From: Corallium rubrum
Taxonomy: Eukaryota > Cnidaria > Anthozoa > Scleralcyonacea > Coralliidae
Assembly: GCA_964035015.1 (NCBI GenBank)
Contig: OZ036002.1
Coordinates: forward strand, 1,062,001-1,126,000
Length of the DNA stretch: 64,000 bases
Direction of reading: 5' to 3'
Shown here: positions 1 through 11,701 of the stretch, piece after piece
Layout of the letters: each line of letters begins with the position of its first letter
Numbering within the stretch: position 1 is the stretch's first letter
Notes under the pieces: generated by a model
Seen by the model: the letters and a program-made list of their open reading frames with translations, nothing else
Database searches by the model: none
Told to the model about the DNA's origin: nothing
Made by a program: the position numbers and the translations under genes

Positions 1-38
1 CCCTCCTTTTTGTTCAGTGTTATACTTCTCGTCTTTTT

Positions 39-2249
39 CTAATCATCTTCTTGCTCTTCAGCACTTAACTGTTGCATTCGTAGGTCTGCTGCTGTGGCTG
101 CATCTCGTTTCACCCTAGGCTCGAATGGTTCAGCAGTTGAATTCAGTGTTGACTTCGTTTGTTTAATGTCGCATGATAACTCTAAAGGGAAAAGATGCTG
201 GATCGCTCTTTCCAGATTCCCTTTGGCCGTCTTTAATCTGGCGCCCCTGATACATCCGTCCCTCCCCATGATAAGTCCGGTCACGATCGCTAGTTTCCAT
301 TGGTTGCGGTTCTTGTGGTCACTCTTTACAATTACTGCTTCTCCAACGCTTGGATATTCGACTTGTGTACTGGCCAAACTTCGATGCTGTTCTCGTAGAC
401 CTCGAACATACTCTCTACTCCAGCGGCTCCACATAGCCTCCTTACATTTCTTAAGGAATTTAGATCTTCTTCGTAGATCGATCTCCGTGATGTGATGGCT
501 CTCTAACTCTGGTAGGTAACTTGGATTAACATGCATCATGGAATATGGAGTTAATACGGGTAATTCAACGTCATCTCCTAGGTAAGACAAGGGTCTGTTG
601 TTGAGGGTAATTTCAACGTCGATCACTACTTCATCCAACTCTTCCCACGTCAAGGTACCGTTGCCGATGGTCTTATAGAAAGCCCTCTTGAACAATCCTA
701 TGAGACGTTCAAACTGACCACCCCACCACGGCGCGCGACTCAGGTTGAACCGCCATTCGATGCTGAAGTCGGCGAGTCGGGAATTCAGCCGCTCGTCCTT
801 TTGTACTTTCTTTAACCACTTCTGCGTTGCCTTGAAGGTTGATCCATTATCTGAATAGATCAGTCTTGGTTTACCTCTTCGCGCGATGAACCGCTTCAGA
901 CATGTAATAAACTCTGTGGTCTCCAAGGTTCTCAGTATTTCCAGGTGTACTGCTCTGCACAAGCTGCACCCGAACAGCACGAGGTAGGCCTTCCTTTCAG
1001 CTTTCCCTTTCGTCTGGTAGCGAATCGGTCCCGCGAAGTCGACACCAATCACTTCGAACGGAGTTGACCCTTGGGTTCTCGTACGTGGAAGAGTACCAGG
1101 TGGTGGTGATTGGAACGCTTTGACTCTAAACCTTTTACAGCCTCTGCAATCTGTTCGGATTCGTTTTACGCGCTGACGCAGTCGAGGTACCCAGTAATAA
1201 TCTCGTACTTTGGCCATGGTCATCGCGACCCCACCATGTAATGTAGCTCTGTGAGCTTGCTGTATCACCTTGTGGGTGTATGGGTGGTTCTCTGGCAGGT
1301 AGACTGGATACTCCCCTTCAATTCTCCCCCTACATTCTAGGATGTCCTCATGGTTGACATGGAGGTTCAGCTGTACCGTGTCTTCTTTGAATCGATCGTT
1401 CATCTGGGCGTCGTGTTGGGTGCGCTTGATCCACCAACTCCGCTGTTCTTCTATCTCCATTGTCTCGAGCGGTTCGATTTCTTCGATGTTGATCGGTCCT
1501 TGCTTCTTCGTTGATGGTTTTCGGCAGTTTCTGATAAATCTTCGCATCCATGCACCAATCCTGTATACTTTGCGTAGGCGATATGCTTCCAACAGTTTAT
1601 CGAACTCGTCTTGTACACGAACTGCGGTGGAGAGGACACTTCGAGTCACCTTCATTTCTTGGTCCGTTTCTTGGCAAGCTTCAAGGGTTATATCTGATGG
1701 CCATTTGGAAGGATCACTTAACCACTTGGGACCTTGGGCCCACGACTGTTCGTTGATGACGCTCCCTCCTCGGCTTCCCAGGTCCGCAGGATTTTCGTTG
1801 GTTGGTACGTGATGCCATTTGACGTTGTCGTGCTGTTGTATCTTGTGCACCCTGTTAGCTACGAATTGTCGATAGTCTCCCTTGCCTTTTATCCAGTACA
1901 ACGCAACGGTTGAATCCAACCAACAATGTATGGTCGGGTTTGCGCAAATGTTAGTAGCTGCGTTGACGTTGGTTGCGAGGTTTACTGCCATGTGCCCTGC
2001 TACTAATTCTAGTCTTGGGATCGTTAGATTCTGCTTCGCCAGACGTGACTTTGCACATACCAACCCTTGTGTTGTACCCTGCTCTGGTTGGACCACTGCG
2101 TACACGGTCGCAGACACACCGTTCTTACTAGCATCGCCAAATGCGTGAAGTGTTACCTCTTTTATCGGTTCTTGGAATGGAACTAATGAGCGCGGAACAG
2201 TGAACAGTTCTGGGAGGTTGGAGGACCAAACTTTCCACGGTTTCTTCAA
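39..2249 (-). CDS. BEL/Pao pol, RNase H and integrase part
   Basis: About 736 residues continuing the upstream polyprotein in the same frame after a UAG. Residues about 34-110 hold an RNase H core (HAFGDAS, then RLELVAGH with the acidic residue). Residues about 320-371 hold an HHCC zinc-binding integrase N-domain ending CRGC. The DDE core is visible as GVDFAGP (about 402), YSDNGSTF (about 467) and WWGGQFE (about 514). The end of the polyprotein is acidic (EEQEDD) and stops at 39-41. The listed first Met is only the first codon after the stop; no independent start is expected. The product would make and insert the cDNA. Confidence 0.85.
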   Translation of the reverse strand: MKKPWKVWSSNLPELFTVPRSLVPFQEPIKEVTLHAFGDASKNGVSATVYAVVQPEQGTTQGLVCAKSRLAKQNLTIPRLELVAGHMAVNLATNVNAATNICANPTIHCWLDSTVALYWIKGKGDYRQFVANRVHKIQQHDNVKWHHVPTNENPADLGSRGGSVINEQSWAQGPKWLSDPSKWPSDITLEACQETDQEMKVTRSVLSTAVRVQDEFDKLLEAYRLRKVYRIGAWMRRFIRNCRKPSTKKQGPINIEEIEPLETMEIEEQRSWWIKRTQHDAQMNDRFKEDTVQLNLHVNHEDILECRGRIEGEYPVYLPENHPYTHKVIQQAHRATLHGGVAMTMAKVRDYYWVPRLRQRVKRIRTDCRGCKRFRVKAFQSPPPGTLPRTRTQGSTPFEVIGVDFAGPIRYQTKGKAERKAYLVLFGCSLCRAVHLEILRTLETTEFITCLKRFIARRGKPRLIYSDNGSTFKATQKWLKKVQKDERLNSRLADFSIEWRFNLSRAPWWGGQFERLIGLFKRAFYKTIGNGTLTWEELDEVVIDVEITLNNRPLSYLGDDVELPVLTPYSMMHVNPSYLPELESHHITEIDLRRRSKFLKKCKEAMWSRWSREYVRGLREQHRSLASTQVEYPSVGEAVIVKSDHKNRNQWKLAIVTGLIMGRDGCIRGARLKTAKGNLERAIQHLFPLELSCDIKQTKSTLNSTAEPFEPRVKRDAATAADLRMQQLSAEEQEDD

Positions 2250-4794
2250 GGGCTACGGTAGTTCGCCATCCCATGGAACTTTCGCTTCGCACATTTCACG
2301 ATACAACATCTTGCCTTGCAGGGTTGTTGGCGACACTAACCCTAGTGGATCGTAGATCCCTGCTAACTCTGAGAGAGCACCTCTCTTGGTGTAGACGGCC
2401 TTGCCTTTGCCAATTTTGACGCTTAGAGAATCGTTCCCTTTCTCCCACGCCAGGCCCAGTAGCTTGGTCTCTAGTGTGTTCGACCCAAGCTGTTGTTTTG
2501 CGAAAGTTAGTTCGTCATCGTTCTCTGGTCTAACTTCGTTCTCTAGATCTTCTCGATTCGAATGCCATTTATGGAGACTAAATGTTGCGTCTTCAAAAAC
2601 TTCGATGGCTTTAATCTTCTTCTCCGCCACATTTTCTTTGGTTGGTCCACCTAATGACAAATCATCCACGTACAATCCATTTCGTAGTTCTTCTACCAGC
2701 TCCGGATGTCTGGCTTCCCACGACTTTAAATGTTGGTCGATCACACCACCAAGGAGGAACGGTGAACAAGTGAGACCAAAGAGCGCTCTGGAGAATCGGT
2801 AGATTTCGGCTTCGTTCTGACCGGGTGGTTTCCACAGGAACCTTAGGGCGTCCCTCTCTTCTTCCTTTATCCTGATCTGTAGGAAGGCTTTCTGTATGTC
2901 TCCGGTAAGAAGAACAGGATAGAATCTCAATCTTACTAAAACGTCCCATAATAGGTTTTGCAACTGGGGACCAGGGTGGAGGCAATCGTTTAACGACGGG
3001 TGGTGGTGGGACTCTCTCGCAGAGGCGTCGTAAACTATGCGTAACTTTGTGGTTTCCGCAGATTGTTTGATGACTCCTTTGTGTGGAAGGTAGTGCTCCT
3101 TTCCGCTGGGCTCGTCTGGTACTTGCTCGATGACCCCTTGTTCAAGCTGCTCTTGAATAATTCCGTCATAGCGTTCGTAATTTCCATCACGGGTCAATTT
3201 TTCCACCAAGGTATTTAGCCGTCGACGACTACTTGACTCGTTAGTCGGTAGAGTTGGGTGATTGGCTTTCCACGGCAGGCTGGTCTCGTACCAACCCGCT
3301 GGACTTCTGATAAGTTGCTCCTTAAAATCTTCGTAGACCAAGCTTTGGTCGTTCTCTTTGGAGTCTGCAAGACCGAGTACGTCCAGCCTGCACAGGTCTT
3401 CAAAATCGGACTGCGATGTTTGAGCTAGGAGCAGTTTACTCCGATTGAAATCCATCCCAGGGCTCATGATGAACCATCCAACCTTCGTTTTCTCCGCCAC
3501 GGGCTCGCCTTCAACGCCGACTAGGGGTTTGGTGCTCATCTTAATTCTTGCGTATTCGCCGTTTCCAAGTACAACATGTACCGGTAGTTGATCTTTCAGA
3601 TCATGATCATCTATATTAACGCCTTGGAGATGTTTATGATCCCGGATTAATTTCTCGTAACGTGGGTTATTAATTAACAGCAGTTCCGGTTTGTTAACCT
3701 TGGTTAATTTTACGTTCATCGTGTAATTTCCGTCCAAGGAACTAATTTCCGTATCGTAGAATTCCATCCGTGCCGTTTTCGACCCCATTAGCATATCGAT
3801 GTGTTGGACTTTCGTCTCGCTCGGTCGTTTGTTTATCATCTTAATAAGCTTTGCTGACCCATAAGAACTACCGGCGCCTGAATCAATCAGCGCCCGACAC
3901 TTAAACCCATTAACGTTGACAACAACTATGGGAAAAACACCGTCCCCACTTACACCGTCCGTCAACAGTCCGGATTTAGGTAATTCTTGTTGACAAATAG
4001 AAGTGTGATGACGTTTGCTACACTTCTGGCATGATGTTTTGCTCAGGCATTCCGATGCGCGGTGCTTTCTTGTCGCACAGTTGAAACACAGACCCTTTTT
4101 CACTAGAATCTTCTTACGCTCACTTACTTCGGTAACTTTGTCGCACTGCGTCGCTTTATGAGCGGTGTCTTCACAATAGATGCAACCTATTAACTTCCTT
4201 TCTTCTCCGCGAACATGGAAAAGTTTTTTACGATGGATTTCGCTTTTAGGATGGACTTCGTCTCGTTCTTTCTCGACAATTGGGTTTCGGCGAACCCATT
4301 GTCTAACCGCTTGGGCCAATTTAGCGAAATCCCAATCCTCCCAGTCTGGGTCAGTTCGCACCAAGTCTCCTCGGATTGCAGCAAGTTTATCCAAGGTCAT
4401 TGGAACGTTTCCGTTGATGGATTCTAATTTCTTCATCGTCTGAAGAGCTTGCACGGAATGTGTAAGTCGCTCGCTAAATTCATGTATTTTCCTAACGTTC
4501 ACATTTGAAATGGTTGGCAGATCCATGATAACTTTAACGTATGCTTTCACCACTTCCGTGTCCTTCCCATATTGGGCTTCGAGTATCGCTTTTGCTCGGT
4601 TATACCCCTCCGGGGTGAAAGGTAACCCGTCTATTGTAGCTTTAACCTTGGGACCAAGGTAACCGCACAAGTACGAAAACTTAGACACTGCCTCTACTGG
4701 GCGTTTGTCGACAGTTTCGACGAATTGACCCCAAAACCTAGGCCAGTCAAGCGGAGAACCGTCGAATCGTGCGATTTCGATTTTAGGGAGCTTA
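2250..4794 (-). CDS. BEL/Pao gag C-part, protease and reverse transcriptase
   Basis: Open for about 850 codons downstream of the inserted TIR element. In residue numbers of the open frame that starts at 4,940, about 50-230 match the alpha-helical gag region typical of Pao elements (KLPKIEIARFDGS). Three CCHC zinc knuckles follow (about 253-266, 285-298 and 304-316), then an aspartic protease active site ALIDSGAGSS (about 350-359). The reverse transcriptase has LLTGDIQKAF and the catalytic YVDDL (about 757). The frame ends at a UAG (2,250-2,252) and continues in the same frame to integrase, so this is one nonsense mutation or, less likely, a read-through site. The first roughly 48 codons of the open frame come from the inserted element and are not gag. 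Confidence 0.85.
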
Positions 4795-6223
4795 GCGTTT
4801 AAAGTGCACCTAACCCCAAATATTTTTTTTTCTAAAATCAAATTACTGTGGTTTGTTGAGTACCTCAGTCCAAAATTTTTTTGATTTAGATGAATTCTCG
4901 AGTTTCTATGCCCTGTTGAAATGTCGAAAATCGCCGACATTTTCGTTCACGGCCGAGTTGCAAGCAAAGTTTCAAAAGGCATGGAACTAGCACATTTGTG
5001 ACGTAGATTCCGGAACGCCCGATTATTAGTGCTTGATACCATCACTTGATATTTATTTCAATTCTCACAGTTAGATGTTAAAAATATGCTTCTGAGTTCT
5101 GTCTTCTGGCAATTTTGTGAAAAGCTTAAGACAGTGAGATGTCCAAAAGAATACTGGAAGCACGGAGACCAATATAATTATTTTATTCAAAGAACGTTCG
5201 CTTTCAGCTTTGAAGTATGAAATCACTTCGTATATATTTTTCACCAAACGTTTCTCAGCTGACTTGGCTGTCTTGGCTGTCTTTGGACTGCTTGCAAGAG
5301 TTTATAGACATATACTATACATCGGATACTATTCTTGTAGCAATAGTTACGATATCAACAAAGTAACAAATCCAACAGACGGAGAAACCGCCGAAATATA
5401 ATAAATAGTAATGTATAAAGAATAATTCACGCAAATGAAAACAAACAAATATCCAATTTCATCATATTTTTATTAAACATTATTAAAGAACATTGTTGAC
5501 ATATACATAAAGTTTAGAAGCATAAACTAGTGTAGAATCAGATTTAATGAAAGATATTAGAATAAATAAGCAAGAGAAGACAAACCATAACAATAGACGA
5601 ACGTTCTCGGCGCTCTCACACGGCTTTGATATCCACAGAATCGCAGCTTGATATTCACTTCGTACGGCTTTCCCTCAGGGCTACACGCACAGCTTTCCAG
5701 ATAGTAAACCACGGCAGACTTGAAGGAACATCTTATGTTTTTGGCTCATCCTAGTTCTAGAGAAAGAGTCCGTAGATATAGAAGCTATAGAGCGGTATAG
5801 TATTTATACCTGACAATGTGTACAAAATACAATAGTATTAAGATCAGAAATTTGTCATTCGCGACGTATAACCGCCTGAAGGGTATAGCTTTAGTTTATA
5901 TGATCAGAAAAATTAAAAATCAAACGCACGTACCTGTTCTCATGATAGAGAAAAGTAGACATCCCACAAAATACTAGTCAGTATTATAAAGTAAACGAGC
6001 AATCTAGGCGTTCCGGAATCTACGTCATAAATGTGCTGGTTCCCATGCCTTTTGAAAACTCGGCTGTGAACCAAAATGTCGGCGATTTTCGACATTTCAA
6101 CAGGGCATAGAAACTCGAGAATTCACCCAAATCAAAAAAATTTTGGACTGAGGTACTCAACAAACCACAGTAATTTGATTTTAGAAAAAAAAATATTTGG
6201 GGTTAGGTGCACTTTAAGCGTTC
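4795..6223 (+). mobile_element. non-autonomous TIR element inserted in gag
   Basis: The ends are long inverted repeats: about 4,800-5,022 matches the reverse complement of about 6,009-6,217, roughly 215 bp with scattered differences, starting TAAAGTGCACCTAACC. AGCGTT flanks both sides and looks like a 6-bp target duplication. The roughly 1-kb interior has only a 63-codon ORF and no transposase motif, so the copy depends on enzymes from elsewhere. It splits the gag frame and is therefore younger than the BEL/Pao copy. I cannot assign its superfamily. Confidence 0.75.
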
Positions 6224-6640
6224 GGTTTGTGGCTCGCGACTTACTTGATTAGCGTTTTTCTTCGTTTTAAGTTTCAGTTCTTGCAGTTTTACTTCGAACT
6301 CGATTCGTTCTTCTCTCTCCGCGACTTCGCTTTTCTTTTGCTTTGCTTCTAGCCATTCTTTTACCCTGGCCACTTCGGTATCTCCCGCCGCTATTTTCTC
6401 GTCTATCGTTAGATTCCATTCAGTTATTTCGTCGTCTGTCGCTTCCTCGCTAAGCTTAATGACTTCCACTGCTCGTTTGCAGTGGTCCGTTTCGCCTATT
6501 AACGTTTGCACCGCGTTAAGATGTCGCGCTATCGCTTCACAGTTAGCGCTATCTAATATTTGAGTAGTCTTACTCACAGTTAGTCGAAGCTGTCGAAGCT
6601 TGATCTCGAGGTTTGTTGTAGCCGTTTTTGCTGGATCCAT
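6218..6640 (-). CDS. BEL/Pao gag N-terminal part
   Basis: Reads from ATG at 6,640 (AAAATGG context) for about 140 codons before the sequence enters the inserted TIR element. The product is highly charged and predicted helical and coiled (repeated E/K/R heptads in the second half), as in BEL gag N-termini. I place the start here because the 25 codons upstream include the LTR end or primer-binding region and have no ATG. Removing the insert and one target copy would join this frame to the main gag-pol frame, so the split is caused by the insertion and not by intron structure. Confidence 0.7.
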
Positions 6641-6717
6641 TTTCCGTTGAACAGATCCCGTCGGAGGTGCCACGTGTGAAGAATCCTGCCTCCGTTGTAC
6701 CGTAGTTCTCCACAAAT

Positions 6718-7022
6718 CACAGTTTAGTACGTTTTTCCATTCTTTATTATAAACCTCAACTACACAAGCACATATTACACTCCACTATACTCCTTTCATA
6801 CTGTCACCATTGAAAATACTAATAGACTCTATTTAATCGCTTTCCGCTCGCTGGTATATGTCCATTACAAGAATGTTAGTAATGTATAATCCCTCTCGAA
6901 TCTGTCCAAAAATGTAATTATGCTGATTAAGTCTCTTATTAAAGTGTTCATCTAAACATGTATACCTAGTTATATATCTATTATAGTTAACATCGTGTAA
7001 CCATTAACCCTAATTCCTAACA
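6718..7022 (-). repeat. probable 5' LTR of the BEL/Pao element
   Basis: On the minus strand the stretch begins TGTTAGGAATTAGGG, a usual LTR start, and ends just before gag. A polyadenylation-like AATAAAG lies near 6,744. Only one LTR is in the window, so the boundaries are inferred and were not obtained by comparing two copies. It borders a long (AT)n tract. Confidence 0.5.
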
Positions 7023-7026
7023 ACAT

Positions 7027-7166
<140 letters not shown>

Positions 7167-8930
7167 CGGCAAATCACAAACGGAAGCTTTCAGTCTTAAC
7201 ATACAATTTGTCCTAACTTTTAACGGCTAACTGCGCAGTTTGCGGTGTGCCGTAAATGTGCGATCTATTCTTTATTATTTAAGGCCTCTAATATAGATGT
7301 ATACCGTCTCGGGCAGTAATTAGTAGGACCTTTCATCGATCCTTCAGAAATATATATTTTTTACTTTTAAAAAGTTTTGTCCACATTGCACGTATATCAA
7401 TTATCCTGTAAGGAATCATTCTGAGGGGGGACAAATTTCGACACATTTCCTAGGAAATTTGTCCCCCTGGGGGGACATATTTCCTAGGAAATGTGTCCCT
7501 GGGGGGACATATTTGGGGGGGGGACAAATTTACTGGCCTCCATTAAAATTTACTGGCCTCCACTAAATTTGACGGCCTCCATTAAAATTTCCAAAGTGCA
7601 CTCTAGTGTAACTCGAGAAGGCCTTTGACGTCATTTTCTTAACAACATCTCCTGTAGAATACAAGAGGTTCAGTGAAGTAATATGTAAAGGCCGACAATG
7701 AGGACTAGACCGGGTTTTCAAGTTCTCAATTTGTGATATATTGACTTGCAAAGTTAATATAATAAACTATTTATTGTCTTCGTTTAAATGGTCTGTTTTA
7801 GTTAAATATCAAAGTCTTGTCTTTTATGTGGAACTCTATTTTAAAAAACGGCGAAAGACAAAGCAGCTATACGTGACCTTCAAACATCGTTTGAAAGCAA
7901 GGTCATAAATATTTTACAAATTCATTGACCAAACAAATTTAATCACTTCATAATTGTTTTTATCTAAGACTCTTATGTTACTCTTTACAATTTACCTGGT
8001 GTATTGAAAAGTAAAAAGGTTGTAAATAAAAGATAATTCTCAAAACTTCACCAGCTCACTGACTCGTTGTTGACTTGACTGTTGAATTTCAAACTGTCAG
8101 TGCGTAGCCGGGGGGGTGGGGGGGGGGGGGGGGGGGGGGAGGGGGGCTCCCTTTTATGCTCTCGCTCCGTGTTTAAGTAAATTGTACACTTACGTATATA
8201 TTTTCGATACGAGGTCTCCGTTTTCAAACGAAACCGGATTAATGTGGACATGGCCTAAAGGTAAAAGCAATAACAGGGGCAATCCTTGTTTCACCAAGAA
8301 TATAATCTTTACTATCGTCTATGCAACTATATTTAAGAAATTCCTTATAATCACTGAACATATATGTGTATATATATACTTGCCAATTCCATGCAAGTCG
8401 ACATCAGTAAACGTGTGCAAGGTTTCAAGTGATTTAAATAATCAAAAAGGCAAGAACAAATTATGGAATCTTCAACATTATCATCAAGGGCTAAAAGTAT
8501 GAAATTCAATGGAAAATATATAAAATCTTTTCCTCTTTTGAAATTTAAAAATAAATTGAAAAATCCAGTTTTAGATAAAGATTTTTGATTACTGTGTGTA
8601 TCGTAGACTTTCTCAAAGTCGTTTTCAAACATTTTCGACCTTTCGGCTATACAAGTCCTATCTTTGGAAGTTGGAGTTAAACAGACTCTTGAAAACGTTT
8701 TAGTAGGGATAGAACAACTGACTTTCCATTGTATGTACGACAACCCAAAACACGTCAAAACAGGGCGATATACATTTCGGCGATTTCCCACCAGAATATT
8801 TAATTAGATTCAAAAACCTGCAAGCGAAACAAGTCCGCCTCTTTCCTCCCGCTTTTCCGCTCTGCCGCCTTTCCGCTCGCCCGCAAAAACTAGCGCTAAG
8901 AGGCGGATTTGGAGCAAGTCTGTGTATCGC
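7167..8930. other. no gene seen; G-rich repeats
   Basis: AT-rich spacer without a convincing coding region. At 7,424-7,570 are three partly palindromic blocks of GGGGGGACAAATTTCC type followed by a short tandem of ACTGGCCTCCATTAAA. At 8,106-8,152 a run of more than 40 bases is almost only G. ORFs reading through this tract are low-complexity (proline or glycine runs) and are not counted as genes. Confidence 0.6.
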
Positions 8931-10108
8931 TAAAACGCTCTCAATTCGACAGAATTTGTGCTACAAAAATAAAATAGATATCGTTAGAAAGCTATTAATT
9001 TGTAGAATACATGCAATGATGTATTTGATAAACACAAGCCAATAATAGTTGCGGATTTTTCAAGTAATACCATAGGGCTCCACTCGAGGCGACTAGCTTA
9101 ATAAGAACAAAGTGTTTCATCATTTCAATCCGAGATAACTTTTCAGCAAAACGGTTTCAGGTTATTTTGTTTATTGCCCGGTTTCGATTTTTAGTTATTT
9201 TGTCCGAATGTTGGTCGAAAAACAGCATTTTCAAGTTTGGTTGTCAATAAAATCAACAAAACTCGACATATCAAAAAACGCCGACATGCAGCGTTTTGCT
9301 GGAAATTTATTTATCTCGGGAATTAAACTGAAAAAAATATGTTGAACAAAATAAAACGCTTTTTACTTGAGTCGCCCGAATTATGAAACCCTCTGGTTTT
9401 AATTTAGAAATTCACAACTATTGTTATATAGCTAGAGTTTCACTGGATGCAACGATGACTGTCATTGGTTAGTTTGTGGTCACATGACCTTAGCTAAATT
9501 TCAATGTCTACCGAGCGGGCAATAATTGAGAACTTATTGCCTGCTCGGTCAATAAGTTTTCAATTGTTGCCCGCTAGAACTTTGAACTCTCTTCACGGCA
9601 TCCTATAAACAAAAGCTTGTTTGGTACGAAAAAAAGAATATTTATATGTCTTTAAAGCATGTGTGAAGATTAACTGGAGAAATGTATTGCTGTTCTTTTG
9701 TTCTGAGATTTATATTTGTTTGGTTGAAGTGAAATTACGGAGCCAGGCGAAATGTTTTGGTAAGTCTTAGCGTTTGTCTTTTGTGTACTTTCCCTTGATA
9801 AACGTCGAAATTATTCAGCGAAACTCAAGCTATATAACAAAACACTTAATGTCTGATCCCTCGGGAAACAGTTAGTTTTGTGTTCCCTCGAGTCTCGATG
9901 TTTCCCTCGACTTCGTCTCGGGAAATATCAAGACTCTCGGGAAAACAAAACTAGCTGTTTCCCTCGGGAGCAGACATTAAGTGTATATTATTGTCCTGTG
10001 TTTATCGCAAAATCAAAGGCAACATTGTATTCTACAAATTAATAGCTTTAATTAATGTCTATTTTATTTCTGTGGCATAAATTCTGACGAATTGAGAGCG
10101 CTTTACCG
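8931..10108. mobile_element. 1.2-kb element with about 90-bp inverted repeats
   Basis: The sequence 8,931-9,020 (AAACGCTCTCAATTCG onward) recurs inverted at about 10,018-10,108, with the same GCTATTAATTTGTAGAATAC core. No transposase ORF lies between. Two smaller palindromes are nested inside, at 9,511-9,585 and 9,842-9,984. It is probably a non-autonomous DNA transposon with later insertions. The exact ends and target duplication are not clear. Confidence 0.55.
9842..9984. repeat. nested fold-back repeat
   Basis: ACACTTAATGTCTGATCCC at the left matches inverted GGGAGCAGACATTAAGTGT at the right, with arms of about 40 bp and a TC/GA-rich loop. It looks like a small fold-back element inserted in the larger inverted-repeat element. 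Confidence 0.7.
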
Positions 10109-10626
10109 AAATGACCCTGCAAACCTTAATGAAGACCTTATCAGACAAAGCTAGACTCGACATTGTACCTAATTTTAGGACAGATTTATGTGTTTGTGTG
10201 TATACTTGTGTATCCGACCTTGTTATTTAAACTATAAACTATTTTTGTTAACTGGCTTTCAGGCATTTATAGCTTCTTTATTATAGTTAATTCTGAAAGC
10301 TAGAACCATTATAAATATAGTTTAGTTTCTTTAATTTTTTAGTAATTTGTTAATATGTTAAACAGAAGAGGATACAAATAAAGATTGTTGTTCTTGTCTT
10401 TGTTAAACTAAAATAATGGTAAAAAATACACGTGCACTGGCTTTTTCAATAAGTCGTTATGCAATGTGACATAAGTTAATGCAAGTTAATTAATTTAATT
10501 AATTTAATTGGCAATTTACACATCGATGAAGAGGTGGAATGCGAATATAGGTTGTAAACAAAAAACTTTATTATTTTAAGACTACTTTAAAATACAAGAA
10601 TTCATTTCAAACTGAATTCTCCGTTG

Positions 10627-10662
<36 letters not shown>

Positions 10663-10690
10663 GGCATTTAACTATGCGCTTATCGTTTTG
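10109..10690. other. AT-rich upstream region of the 10,699 ORF
   Basis: No coding feature is seen. It includes a short TTAATTAATTTAATTAATT tandem near 10,490 and a (TA)n tract at about 10,627-10,662 that ends 37 bp before the ATG of the next ORF. The TA tract could act as a TATA-like element, but nothing proves it. Confidence 0.4.
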
Positions 10691-10698
10691 TAGCTAAA

Positions 10699-11112
10699 AT
10701 GGCCGCCACGTTCTATGGAATGAGACTAGCAAAGAAGACGTTTGTTGGCAATGTCACAATTAGTTGGAAACAAGGTGCTTTTCTTGGAATAGGCGGTGAC
10801 CGTTCTCAGAAGTACAAAATATTCAATTACGAAACGCCCCAGAAAGGACTTGTCCCAATGTATGTACAAGATGATTTTGACAGCCCTGCCGTAATCGTTT
10901 GTGATGGGAGACTGCAATATGGCATGAACAACGGCGTATTCTTCGTGGTGCTCCATGATAAGAATCAGAAGCCATTCCAGCACCGCTTTATTCAAAACGA
11001 TATTCAGAAGCATTTATATCAAGCAAATGAGTGGTTGAAGTCCTACACTTTGAATTATCTTGATTTGTCGTGGCTGGGAGGGGATTATCTCAACGACTTT
11101 TCAATATCATGA
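10699..11112 (+). CDS. intronless ORF, 137 aa, unknown function
   Basis: I do not recognise this product. It starts at ATG 10,699 in a near-ideal animal context (GCTAAAATGGCC), runs 137 codons to TGA, and is followed by a possible AATAAA signal at 11,283. The composition is that of a normal soluble protein: mixed hydrophobic and charged residues, many aromatics, alternating strand-like segments (VGNVTISW, AVIVCDG, GVFFVVLHD), no signal peptide and no membrane segment. The 95-codon ORF on the other strand is a shadow. It sits alone among repeats with no visible splice sites, so it may be a small host gene, a retrocopy, or a domesticated fragment. Codon-level conservation cannot be judged here. 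Confidence 0.45.
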   Translation: MAATFYGMRLAKKTFVGNVTISWKQGAFLGIGGDRSQKYKIFNYETPQKGLVPMYVQDDFDSPAVIVCDGRLQYGMNNGVFFVVLHDKNQKPFQHRFIQNDIQKHLYQANEWLKSYTLNYLDLSWLGGDYLNDFSIS

Positions 11113-11282
11113 AAACAACAATCATTGAATATAATGTCGTAATTACACTATCAATACAATATATACAATTATTTACACTAGCTTGTTTAGAAGAGAACCG
11201 TGCTCGTGAATGTATTTACGAATTGAGTGAATTCTATAAATTTTGTATACATTATGCACCAAAAGTCGTAAAACAAATCTTT

Positions 11283-11288
11283 AATAAA
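11283..11288 (+). terminator. possible polyadenylation signal
   Basis: AATAAA lies 171 bp after the stop codon of the 10,699 ORF, in AT-rich sequence. It is weak evidence because AATAAA is common at this base composition. Confidence 0.3.
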
Positions 11289-11701
11289 TACATTAATCGT
11301 TAGCCAGTTTGTTCCCAGTTTAATCAATGATGTTTGATGTAATTACTATTTATTGACCGAACGTGAGCGGATTTGTTAAGAAGTTAAACAGAGGAAAACA
11401 TCTGAAATTCTATTCATTTTGTGAGAAGTAAATGTTATATCATTACGAACAATGTTACAGCCGTTTTCGCCGGACATTTGACAAAAAATTAACAAAATTT
11501 CTAACAACATACCTGCACGATATATATTTCAACAATGAGTAGTTCTAAAATTATTATCCGTCTTGTTGCACATACTGTTGTACGTTGATAAAATTTTCAC
11601 TGCGTCAGCAACTAGTTGTCAGGGGTCCAGAACGGCAGACTCCGGAGCGCTCAGGAACCAATCAAATTGCTAGATACACGATCGAGACCGCTTACAAAAA
11701 T

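Larger units (their letters stand above)
1..7022 (-). mobile_element. BEL/Pao LTR retrotransposon, 3' LTR outside window
   Basis: One minus-strand retroelement runs from an inferred 5' LTR (about 6,718-7,022) through gag, protease, reverse transcriptase, RNase H and integrase to a stop at position 39. The 3' LTR should lie left of base 1. The domain order, the YVDD reverse transcriptase box, the HHCC plus DDE integrase and the gag-pol in one frame are those of BEL/Pao elements. The copy is damaged by a TIR element inside gag and by one in-frame UAG in pol. It is therefore probably inactive, though otherwise well preserved. Confidence 0.85.

Noticed and set aside
94..2148. Plus-strand ORFs over the BEL/Pao integrase
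   Set aside because: Antisense shadows of a well-identified pol frame.
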